From Corallococcus sp. CA053C (GTDB taxonomy: Bacteria > Myxococcota > Myxococcia > Myxococcales > Myxococcaceae), in the NCBI RefSeq assembly GCF_003611675.1, contig NZ_RAWA01000046.1, forward strand, positions 1 to 37,380: a stretch of 37,380 bases of DNA. Direction: 5' to 3'. Of the stretch, positions 8,369 to 16,923 are shown one piece after another. A program made the position numbers and the translations under genes. Numbering within the stretch: the stretch's first letter is position 1; each line of letters starts with the position of its first letter. The notes beneath the pieces were generated by a model. The model made no database searches, had not been told where the DNA came from, and saw nothing but the letters and a program-made list of their open reading frames with translations.

Positions 8369-9781
8369 TCAGGGCAGGCGGACAGGCTCCACGAGGTAGA
8401 TGGCCCCGGCGAAGTCGTCGCTGATGAAGAAGCCGCCCTTGGGGTTCAGCGCCACGTCCACCGGCCGGCCCCACACGCTCAGGTCCTGGTTCTCGAACCC
8501 GGTGACGAGGTCCACCTCGCCCGTGAGCTGGTTCGTCGCCAGGTCCCACGGGAAGACGGTGACCTTGTAGCCGGTCCGCTCCGTGCGGTTCCACGAGCCG
8601 TGGTAGGCGACCAGCGCGCCGCGCTTCCAGGCCGGGGTGAGCTCCGCGTTGTCGAAGAACGTCAGGCCCAGCGGCGCCGAGTGGGCCTGGATGCCCTGGT
8701 CCGTCCTGTCCAGGGTCGCGCAGTCCACGCGTGAGCCGTCCCGGTTCATGTCGTAGTCGCGATCCAGGGGCATGTGCTTCAGGCCGCTGGGGGAGTCCGG
8801 GTTGGGGTTGCAGAATGGCCAGCCGTAGTGCCCCCCGGCGCGCACGGAGGTGAGGGCCTCCGGCGGGTGGTTGTCCACGTACTCCGGAACCACCTTGCCG
8901 TAGCGGCCGGTGCCGTCATCGAGCGGGTAGGGCACGTTGTCGCGGTTGTTGACCGCCACCCACAGCGTGTCGGTGCCCGGCACCCACGCGAGCCCCTCCG
9001 CGTTGCGCAGGCCCCGGGCGAACAGCTCGCGTGAGCCGCCGGCCCAGTCCCACCGGTAGATGGCGCCGCGCAGCGGGTCGCTCGTCGTGTCGCTCAGGCA
9101 CACGTTGCAGGTGGACGCGATGGACACGTAGACGCGGTGCTGCGAGTCCACGGCGATGTTCTTCAGCTCGTGGCCGTAGGCGCCCTGCAGCTCCGGCAGC
9201 GACGCGTCCGGCAGCCCGGAGACCACGACCTCCGCCGCGCCGCGCGTCGTCTCGCCCGCCATCCAGCGCGAGCGCGTGACGCGGTTCTTCTCCGACACGA
9301 ACACCCACACCTGGCCGTCGCGCTCGTGGAAGACGATGTCGTGGGGCCGGCCCAGTCCGCCCGCCCATTGCGTCACCTCCGGCGACTGGCCTGGCCTCGG
9401 ACGCACCTGCATCACCCGGTTCTGCGCCGGCACCGACACGAGCAGGGTGCCTTCCGGGGACACGGCGATGAAGCGCGCGCTCGGCACCCGCGCGTAGAGC
9501 GACACCTGCATCGGGTTGGGGATGTTCAGGGTGCGCGTGACGTTGAACGGCGCTGCCTTCATGTCCGCCGGGACCTGGACCTCCGCTTTCTGGAGCGTCA
9601 TCTCGGGTGGAAGCCCGCCGTCCGTCGTCACCTCGCCGCCGGCATCCGGGAGCCCCGCGTCCTCCACGCCTGCATCCGTGTCGCCGGCCGGAGGAGGGGA
9701 GGGCGGCAGCTCATTGGAACGGCAACCAGGCTGCAAGGACGCCAGCCCGAGGAACGTCGTCAGCAGGAGGGATCGCCGCAT
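8369..9781 (-). CDS. Lipoprotein PQQ-dependent sugar dehydrogenase (glucose/sorbosone dehydrogenase family)
   Basis: The 470-residue precursor begins with a lipoprotein signal ending LQPGC (lipid-attached Cys20), then a Pro/Asp/Ala-rich linker of about 45 residues and a six-bladed beta-propeller of the soluble aldose sugar dehydrogenase type. Family-like segments include GLGRPHDIVFH, ARGLRNAEGLAWVPG, GGHYGWPFCN, LVAYHGSWNRT and GRPVDVALNPKGGFFISDD. Family members oxidise sugars with pyrroloquinoline quinone in the envelope; the substrate here is unknown. AAGGGA precedes the ATG. Upstream lies a long intergenic region with repeated operator-like sites, so the gene may be regulated. No PQQ biosynthesis genes are in the window. 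Confidence 0.88.
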   Translation of the reverse strand: MRRSLLLTTFLGLASLQPGCRSNELPPSPPPAGDTDAGVEDAGLPDAGGEVTTDGGLPPEMTLQKAEVQVPADMKAAPFNVTRTLNIPNPMQVSLYARVPSARFIAVSPEGTLLVSVPAQNRVMQVRPRPGQSPEVTQWAGGLGRPHDIVFHERDGQVWVFVSEKNRVTRSRWMAGETTRGAAEVVVSGLPDASLPELQGAYGHELKNIAVDSQHRVYVSIASTCNVCLSDTTSDPLRGAIYRWDWAGGSRELFARGLRNAEGLAWVPGTDTLWVAVNNRDNVPYPLDDGTGRYGKVVPEYVDNHPPEALTSVRAGGHYGWPFCNPNPDSPSGLKHMPLDRDYDMNRDGSRVDCATLDRTDQGIQAHSAPLGLTFFDNAELTPAWKRGALVAYHGSWNRTERTGYKVTVFPWDLATNQLTGEVDLVTGFENQDLSVWGRPVDVALNPKGGFFISDDFAGAIYLVEPVRLP

Positions 9782-9863
9782 GGTCCCTTTTTCTAACGGA
9801 CGCTTCGGAGCGGGCGCGACCGCAATCGGCCCTGTTTTTCAAGGATGTCCGGGGCTGGATGGA

Positions 9864-9902
9864 CTGAACGGTACCTGAACAAATTTTCAGTCAGTTTTCG
9901 CG
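9864..9902. repeat. Operator-like direct repeat, copy 1
   Basis: This copy and the one at 9928-9965 differ at three bases and by one inserted T. Both contain the dyad CTGAA-N6-TTCAG (here 9875-9890). The dyad arms are identical in both copies while the spacer changes, which is what a protein-binding site would show. Confidence 0.55.
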
Positions 9903-9927
9903 GGCCCGGAATGCGGGCTGAACACCC

Positions 9928-9965
9928 CTGAACGGGACCTGAACAAATCTTCAGCCAGTTTCGCG
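9928..9965. repeat. Operator-like direct repeat, copy 2
   Basis: The second copy begins 64 bp after the first, about six helical turns. Its dyad CTGAA-N6-TTCAG lies at 9939-9954. A third TGAACAAAT core without the rest of the unit is found at 9991-9999. Confidence 0.55.
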
Positions 9966-10171
9966 CCCCTCTCAGGCCCTCATGCCTACATGAACAAATG
10001 AGCATCCATTTCCCGGAGCCGGGCGGACCCTCCTGGAATGATTATTGTCTGTCATTGATTGGCAATCGCTGTCGTGAAATGACCATGTTTTAATTGTCTC
10101 ATGTCTGTCTTTGGGCGGAAAACGCGTGAAACGGGCTTGACCGCGCCGGGTCGTTGTGGCTTCATGAATTT

Positions 10172-10190
10172 GATTTCGATAATCAAAATC
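10172..10190 (+). promoter_or_regulatory. Fur-box-like operator
   Basis: GATTTCGATAATCAAAATC matches the 19-bp Fur consensus (GATAATGATAATCATTATC) at 14 of 19 positions and lies within an inverted repeat with arms TTGATTT (10170-10176) and AAATCAA (10186-10192). It contains GATAAT (10178-10183), which could be the -10 element with TTGTGG (10154-10159) as a weak -35 at 18 bp. A bound repressor would block that promoter. The ATG of the next gene is 14 bp downstream. Confidence 0.55.
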
Positions 10191-10204
10191 AATTGGAGAT
10201 CGCG

Positions 10205-10432
10205 ATGCTCGGTCAGGGATGCTGCAGGGCGGTGTTGGCGCAAAGCCCGTGCGCTGAAGTGACGCGGTGCAGTTGTGGGCACATCCACCTGGCGGTGGGC
10301 CCGGTGACGCTCCGCCTGGAGGAGGACGTCCTGCGCGCGCTGGGGCACACGCTGCTGGAGGCCATCCAGCACCTCGAGGAGACCGCCCCCACCCACGCCC
10401 ACGCGGCGTCCGACGACCGGTGGAAGCAGTGA
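10205..10432 (+). CDS. Small Cys-containing protein of an iron/heme-linked cassette
   Basis: The 75-residue protein is of no family I can name. It has cysteines at 6, 7, 16, 22 and 24, the last two in CSCGHIH, which could bind a metal or heme, followed by an amphipathic region (VGPVTLRLEEDVLRALGHTL) and a His-containing tail. It has no signal peptide or membrane segment. The ATG follows GGAGATCGCG. Its stop overlaps the GTG of the heme-oxygenase homologue in a GTGA, so the two are translationally coupled. The Fur-like box upstream and this coupling suggest a role in heme or iron handling, but function is not shown by the sequence. Confidence 0.7.
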   Translation: MLGQGCCRAVLAQSPCAEVTRCSCGHIHLAVGPVTLRLEEDVLRALGHTLLEAIQHLEETAPTHAHAASDDRWKQ

Positions 10433-11193
10433 GCCTCCACGGCACGCTCCGGTGGGGCGGCATCGTGCGCTCCGCGAGGGACCGGCGGCTGTCGACCGCG
10501 ACTTCGCCCGAGCCCGCGTCGTCCCAGCCGCTGTCACGGCGACTGGAAGAGGGGACGGGGATGGCGCGGCGCCAGGCCGAACAGTCCACCTTCCTGGAGG
10601 CGCTCTTCCACGGCTCGTGGAACGGCGGCGTCTACGGCCAGTTCGTGCGGGCCCGTCACTACGTGAACCACCTGCGCCAGCTGCACGTCCTCTACGAGGC
10701 CTTCGAGTCCGTGCTGCCGGAGGTGAAGGACGCTGGCGTCGCACGGATGCTGCGGCTGCCGGAACTGCGACGGGCCTCGGCGCTGCTGGCGGACCTGGAG
10801 TGGTTCTGCGGCGACACGCGCACGCACCCGTTCGCCTGCGCGGAGACTCGGCTGCACGCCGAGCGCATCCACGAGGTCGCCCGGGAGGCGCCCCATCTGC
10901 TCATCGCGCACGCCTACGCCCGGTGCGTGCAGGACCTGTACAGCTCGCCCCAGCGCGCGCAGCTCATCGCCCAGGCCTTCGAGCTGGATGGCGGGCGGGG
11001 CACGGCCTTCTACAACGCGGTGGCCGCGGGAGAGCTGCACGCCTTCCAATCCCGGCTCTCCGCCCGGCTGGATGAGGTGGCGCTCGGCGAGCATGACGCC
11101 CAGGAGATCGTTCAGGAGGCGCGGCTGGCCTTCCGCATCCAGGGGCTCATCTGCGACGAGCTGGCTCGGGATACGCCCGGTCTCAACGGGTGA
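10429..11193 (+). CDS. Heme oxygenase family protein with altered heme-binding residues
   Basis: The 254-residue product shows the heme oxygenase pattern: LSRRLEEGTGMARRQAE (35-51) at the N-terminal helix, HLRQLHVLYEAFESVLPE (81-98), LIAHAYARCVQDL (158-170), GRGTAFYN (189-196) and a C-terminal helix ending EARLAFRIQGLICDEL. In the family the first segment reads like EGTxELHxxAE with the proximal heme ligand His; here that position is Arg47. The distal-helix GDLSGGQ reads QDLYSSP (168-174). Normal biliverdin formation is therefore doubtful. The GTG at 10429 overlaps the previous stop, and similarity begins at about residue 35, so the later ATG at 10561, although preceded by GAGGGGACGGGG, would cut into the conserved first helix. 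The first 34 residues look unconserved. Confidence 0.75.
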   Translation: MSLHGTLRWGGIVRSARDRRLSTATSPEPASSQPLSRRLEEGTGMARRQAEQSTFLEALFHGSWNGGVYGQFVRARHYVNHLRQLHVLYEAFESVLPEVKDAGVARMLRLPELRRASALLADLEWFCGDTRTHPFACAETRLHAERIHEVAREAPHLLIAHAYARCVQDLYSSPQRAQLIAQAFELDGGRGTAFYNAVAAGELHAFQSRLSARLDEVALGEHDAQEIVQEARLAFRIQGLICDELARDTPGLNG

Positions 11194-11265
11194 CTCCACA
11201 CCCGGGGATGGGCTCCATCCCACCCCCTGGGTAGCCTGCTCGCCTGGGAGGGCGATGTGCCGTTT

Positions 11266-11278
11266 CGTGACAGTCACG
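11266..11278. promoter_or_regulatory. 13-bp palindrome upstream of the PilZ gene
   Basis: CGTGACAGTCACG has perfect 6-bp arms around one central base and ends 15 bp before the PilZ start codon. A further GTGAC occurs at the start codon itself (11294). It may be an operator, but the evidence is only symmetry and position. Confidence 0.3.
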
Positions 11279-11293
11279 CTAGGATGACAAATT

Positions 11294-11650
11294 GTGACGA
11301 ACCAGATGACCTCCCACATCGATCGCCGAGCCTTTCCCCGGCTGCACGCCCCGCTGTATTCGCGCCCCGCGCGGATGAAGCTGGGCGAGAAGAAGCAGGT
11401 GCTCGATGTCAGTCTCGGGGGCGCGCGCATCTACTCCGACGAGCCGCAGGACGTCGGCAGCCGCCTGGACCTGGAGCTGTTCATGCCGGACGGCAGCTCG
11501 CTGGAATGTACGGCGCGCATCGTCTGGGCCATCAAGCTCCCCAAGGACGCGGTGGCGCGCTTCGAGATTGGGCTGTCCTTCATCGACGTCCCGGAGGCGA
11601 TCCTGGAGCGGTTGAAGACCGTGCTCGTCCCGGATGAAGCGGAGAGGTAG
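11294..11650 (+). CDS. PilZ domain protein (c-di-GMP binding)
   Basis: This 118-residue single-domain protein has both c-di-GMP contact motifs: RAFPR (residues 12-16, RxxxR) and DVSLGG (38-43, D/NxSxxG), followed by the beta-barrel strands typical of PilZ (LDLELFMPDGSSLECTARI, then RFEIGLSFIDV). It has no other domain, so it probably acts as a c-di-GMP adaptor for a separate target. Motility or exopolysaccharide are common PilZ outputs, but nothing nearby indicates which. The GTG at 11294 follows AGGA with 9 nt spacing; an ATG four codons later is also possible. It converges with the glgB gene. Confidence 0.92.
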   Translation: MTNQMTSHIDRRAFPRLHAPLYSRPARMKLGEKKQVLDVSLGGARIYSDEPQDVGSRLDLELFMPDGSSLECTARIVWAIKLPKDAVARFEIGLSFIDVPEAILERLKTVLVPDEAER

Positions 11651-11713
11651 GCAGCTCCAGGGCAGGGCAGGGCGGCCCGGGCTTCACGACGTCAGGGCCC
11701 GTCCCCCTTTCCG

Positions 11714-13918
11714 TCATCCCGGCGTGAACCACACCACCGACAGCGGGGGCAGGGTGAGCGCCACCGACGCCGGCTGGCCGTCCCAGCCGGTGGGCTCGGT
11801 GTGCACCTGGCCCTGGTTGCCCAGGCCGCTGCCGCCGTACTCACCCGCGTCGCTGTTGAGCAGCTCCACGTAGCGGCCGTGGAGCGGGAAGCCCACGCGG
11901 TAGTTCTCGCGCGGCACCGGCGACAGGTTGGCCACGCAGACCACGTGACGCCCGGGCTTGCGGGAGCGGCGCACGAAGGCCAGCACGTTCGCCGCGGAGG
12001 CGTCCGGCTGGAGCCACTGGAAGCCCACCGGCTCGCTGTCCGCGTCGTGCAGCGCGGGCAGCTCGCGGTAGACGCGGTTCAGGTCCGACACGAGCTTCTG
12101 GATGCCCTTGTGGCCCGCATCGTGGAGCAGGTGCCAGTCCAGGCTGCGGTCGTGGTTCCACTCCGCCGGCTGGCCGAACTCGCCGCCCATGAAGAGCAGC
12201 TTCTTGCCCGGGTGGGCCCACATCCACGCGAAGAGGGCGCGCAGGTTGGCGCGCTTCTGCCACGGGTCGCCCGGCATGCGGTTGTAGAGGCTGCCCTTGC
12301 CGTGCACCACCTCGTCGTGGCTCAGCGGCAGCATGAAGTGCTCGCTGAACGCGTACAGCAGGCCGAAGGTGAGCTGGTTGTGGTGGTACTGCCGGTGGAT
12401 GGGGTCCTTGCCGAAGTACGACAGCGTGTCGTGCATCCACCCCATGTTCCACTTGAAGTGGAAGCCCAGGCCCCCCTCGCTCGTGGGCTGGCTCACCTTG
12501 GGCCACGCGGTGGACTCCTCCGCGATGACGACGACGCCCGGGTGCTTGCGGCGCACGGTGTCGTTGAGCTCACGCAGGAACTGGATGGCCTCTTCGTTCT
12601 CGCGGCCGCCCCAGCGGTTGGGGATCCACTCGCCCTGCTTGCGGCTGTAGTCCAGGTAGAGCATGGAGGCCACCGCGTCCACGCGCAGCCCGTCGATGTG
12701 GTACTCCTCCAGCCAGAACAGCGCGTTGGCGATGAGGAAGTTGCGCACCTCGTTGCGGCCGAAGTTGAAGACGAGCGTGCCCCAGTCCGGCTGCGCTCCC
12801 TTGCGCGGATCCGCGTGCTCGTAGAGGGACGTGCCGTCGAAGTCGCCCAGCGCGTGGCTGTCGCGCGGGAAGTGGCCCGGCACCCAGTCCACGATGATGC
12901 CGATGCCCTCCTGGTGCAGGTAGTCCACCAGGTAGCGGAAGTCGTCCGGGTGCCCGAAGCGCGACGTGGGCGCGTAGTAGCCACCGACCTGGTAGCCCCA
13001 GGAGCCGCCGTAGGGGTGCTCCGACACGGGCAGCATCTCCACGTGCGTGAAGCCCAGCTCCTTCACATAGCGCGCCAGCTCCGGCGCCAGCTCGCGGTAC
13101 GTCATGGGCCGGTCGCCGTCCTCCACCACGCGGCGCCAGCTGCCCAGGTGCACCTCGTAGACGCTCCAGGGCAGGTGCGCGGCCTCCTTCTGCTGGCCGC
13201 GCTGCTCCAACCACGCGGTGTCACCCCACGCGTAGCGATCCAGGTCGTGCACCACCGACGCGGTCGCGGGCGGCGTCTCCGTGCGGAAGGCGAAGGGGTC
13301 CGACTTGAGCAGCCGGCCGCCGCCATGGCCGGGGCGGATCTCGAACTTGTAGCGGGTGCCCTCGCCGACCTCCGGGACGAACAGCTCCCAGATGCCCGAC
13401 GAGCCCATGCGCCGCATGCTGTGCAGGCGCCCGTCCCAGCCGTTGAAGTCGCCCACCACCGACACGCTGGCCGCCGTGGGCGCCCAGACGGCGAAGGACA
13501 CGCCCTTCACCCCGTTGTGGTGGATGAGGTGCGCGCCCATGCGCTCCCAGAGCCGCTCGTGGCGCCCCTCGCCCGCGAAGTACAGATCCAGCTCCCCCAG
13601 CGTGGGCAGGAAGCTGTACGGGTCGCGCAGGGTGAAGACCTTCTTGCCCGGGTACTCCACCTCCAGCAGGTAGCTGAAGGGCTCCGTGCGGCCGTTGATG
13701 CGCGCCTCGAAGACGCCGCCGGTGCGGTGCACCATGGGCACCTTGCCGCCGAACTCCGGCAGCACGTGGATGTTCACGGCCTCCGGCCGGTACGCCCGGA
13801 CGACCATGCCGTCCCCGTCCGGGTGCACGCCCAGCACCGAGTGGGGTTCCGGATGGCGCAGCTCCACCACGCGTTGCAGCTCCGCGTCCACCTGTGCTCT
13901 GTCCGCCGGCTTCCTCAC
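11714..13918 (-). CDS. glgB: 1,4-alpha-glucan branching enzyme
   Basis: GlgB cuts alpha-1,4-glucan chains and rejoins them as alpha-1,6 branches. The 734-residue protein has the full-length architecture: an N-terminal beta-sandwich (about 10-110), a CBM48 domain (about 125-225, VKGVSFAVWAPTAASVSVVG) and a GH13 barrel. Catalytic residues are visible as D414 (GLRVDAVASML), E467 (IAEEST) and D535 (PLSHDEVVHGKG). The C-terminal beta domain includes EYGGSGLGN. It starts with a GTG that overlaps the stop of the maltokinase gene (GTGA) and is the last gene of the glgE operon, where it would branch the linear glucan made by GlgE. The convergent PilZ gene ends 63 bp away. Confidence 0.97.
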   Translation of the reverse strand: MRKPADRAQVDAELQRVVELRHPEPHSVLGVHPDGDGMVVRAYRPEAVNIHVLPEFGGKVPMVHRTGGVFEARINGRTEPFSYLLEVEYPGKKVFTLRDPYSFLPTLGELDLYFAGEGRHERLWERMGAHLIHHNGVKGVSFAVWAPTAASVSVVGDFNGWDGRLHSMRRMGSSGIWELFVPEVGEGTRYKFEIRPGHGGGRLLKSDPFAFRTETPPATASVVHDLDRYAWGDTAWLEQRGQQKEAAHLPWSVYEVHLGSWRRVVEDGDRPMTYRELAPELARYVKELGFTHVEMLPVSEHPYGGSWGYQVGGYYAPTSRFGHPDDFRYLVDYLHQEGIGIIVDWVPGHFPRDSHALGDFDGTSLYEHADPRKGAQPDWGTLVFNFGRNEVRNFLIANALFWLEEYHIDGLRVDAVASMLYLDYSRKQGEWIPNRWGGRENEEAIQFLRELNDTVRRKHPGVVVIAEESTAWPKVSQPTSEGGLGFHFKWNMGWMHDTLSYFGKDPIHRQYHHNQLTFGLLYAFSEHFMLPLSHDEVVHGKGSLYNRMPGDPWQKRANLRALFAWMWAHPGKKLLFMGGEFGQPAEWNHDRSLDWHLLHDAGHKGIQKLVSDLNRVYRELPALHDADSEPVGFQWLQPDASAANVLAFVRRSRKPGRHVVCVANLSPVPRENYRVGFPLHGRYVELLNSDAGEYGGSGLGNQGQVHTEPTGWDGQPASVALTLPPLSVVWFTPG

Positions 13919-15249
13919 TGGGCATCCTCCATCCGCAACAGGGCCTCGACGGGGATGCGCACCCAGTCGGGCCGGTTCGCCAGCTCGTAGCGCACCTCGT
14001 ACAACAGCTTCTCCAATTCGAAGGCGCGCAGCATCACGTCAAAGGCCTCGTCGGTGTCGGGCAGGAAGGGCGCCCCGCGCGTCGCCGTGCGGTAGCCCTC
14101 CAGGAATGCGTCACGGGTGGGACCCACGCGCCCGCGCGGCTGGCTGCCCTCCAATGCCACGGTAGCCTCCGCGTAGTCGAACGAGCGGATCATCCCCGCC
14201 ACGTCGCGCAGCGCGCTGTACTTCTCCCGGCGCGCGGTGAAGGACCGCGACGGCTCGCCCTCGAAGTCGAAGAACAGCCACTGGTTCTCCGAGCGCAGCA
14301 CCTGGCCCAGGTGCAGGTCGCCGTGGATGCGGATCTTCTGGCCGGAGGGCGCCACGTGCGCCAGCTTCTTCGCGTACGCGATGAGCCCCTCGCGCCGGCC
14401 CTCCAGGTCCGCGTGCAGCCGCCCGGCGTCCGCCAGCGTGACACCCAGCTCGCCCACGATGGACGCGCTCCAGCGCTGCAGGTCTTCCAAGAGCAGCGGC
14501 TCCGGGGAGAACGCCAGGTCGTCCGGCCCCGCGGAGGCGAACGCCTGGTGCAGCGCTCCCAGCCGGGCGCCCAGGTCGCGCATGTCCTGGAGGAACGCGT
14601 CACCCAGGGCCTTCTGCTGGCGCAGCCGGTCCAGCGTGTACTTCCAGCCGTCCACGGCGTCCGGCACGAAGCGGTGCGCCAGGCCCAGCGTCGCGCCCGC
14701 GGGCCCCTGCAGGTTGAGCGCGCCCAGCAGCTGCGGCGTCGCGCGGAACGACGTCTTCGTCGCGAGGAAGCGGCCCACCTCGTACTCGGGGTTCACGCCC
14801 GCCTCGAGCTTGCGGATGATCTTGATGATGACCCGCTCGCCCAGCACCAGCGACGTGTTGCTCTGCTCCACGTTGAGCCGTCGCACCGGCAGGGGATCCG
14901 GCAGGGCGACCCCGCTGTCCGTGGAGGCGATCCACTCGCCCACCAGGCGGCCGGAGCCGGAGGGCATCTCCCGGCCCTCGCGCGCGAGGTTGAAGAGGGC
15001 GCGCACGCAGTCGTCGTCCTCCAGCGCGCTGGAGAGGCCGTCCGGGCCCTGGCGCGCCAGGATCTGGTAGCGCTCCGGCTGGCCCAGCTCGTACACCACC
15101 TCCACGATGGCGAGCGTGAACGAACACGTGCCCAGTTCCAGGGGCACGTGGTCCACCACGCTGACGCTCTTGATGGGCCACGCCTTGCCGGCGAACCAGC
15201 GCTGGGCCTTGAGGAAGTCGGGCAGCTTAGTCAGGTCCAAGAGTGTCAC
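13915..15249 (-). CDS. mak: Maltokinase
   Basis: Maltokinase phosphorylates maltose to maltose 1-phosphate, the GlgE substrate. The 444-residue protein matches the family length and has the N-terminal cap (FLKAQRWFAGKAWPI), the nucleotide-binding lobe (EQSNTSLVLGERVIIK), the catalytic loop HGDLHLGQ (310-317, D312) and the metal-binding DFEGEPSR (from D329). In some bacteria this kinase is fused to trehalose synthase; here it is separate. The GTG start follows AAGGAG, which overlaps the treS stop six bases upstream. The order treS-mak-glgB lets maltose pass directly from TreS to the kinase. Confidence 0.93.
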   Translation of the reverse strand: MTLLDLTKLPDFLKAQRWFAGKAWPIKSVSVVDHVPLELGTCSFTLAIVEVVYELGQPERYQILARQGPDGLSSALEDDDCVRALFNLAREGREMPSGSGRLVGEWIASTDSGVALPDPLPVRRLNVEQSNTSLVLGERVIIKIIRKLEAGVNPEYEVGRFLATKTSFRATPQLLGALNLQGPAGATLGLAHRFVPDAVDGWKYTLDRLRQQKALGDAFLQDMRDLGARLGALHQAFASAGPDDLAFSPEPLLLEDLQRWSASIVGELGVTLADAGRLHADLEGRREGLIAYAKKLAHVAPSGQKIRIHGDLHLGQVLRSENQWLFFDFEGEPSRSFTARREKYSALRDVAGMIRSFDYAEATVALEGSQPRGRVGPTRDAFLEGYRTATRGAPFLPDTDEAFDVMLRAFELEKLLYEVRYELANRPDWVRIPVEALLRMEDAQ

Positions 15250-15255
15250 TGGCGG

Positions 15256-16905
<1,650 letters not shown>

Positions 16906-16923
16906 ACGCCTCTCAAAAGGGTG

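Larger units (their letters stand above)
9782..10204. other. 423-bp divergent intergenic region
   Basis: No gene is supported here. The region separates the sugar dehydrogenase gene from the small CxC protein gene and is the most AT-rich stretch in the window, particularly after about 10030. It contains an imperfect 39-bp direct repeat (9864-9902 and 9928-9965), three copies of TGAACAAAT (9876, 9940, 9991) and a Fur-like box at 10172-10190. A duplicated TGTCTGTC lies between about 10045 and 10110. Open frames across it on either strand show no protein-like composition. Confidence 0.7.

Noticed and set aside
11651-11713. Possible terminator between the PilZ and glgB genes
   Set aside because: Only a 5-bp CGGGC/GCCCG stem with a long loop and a short C/T-rich tail; not convincing.
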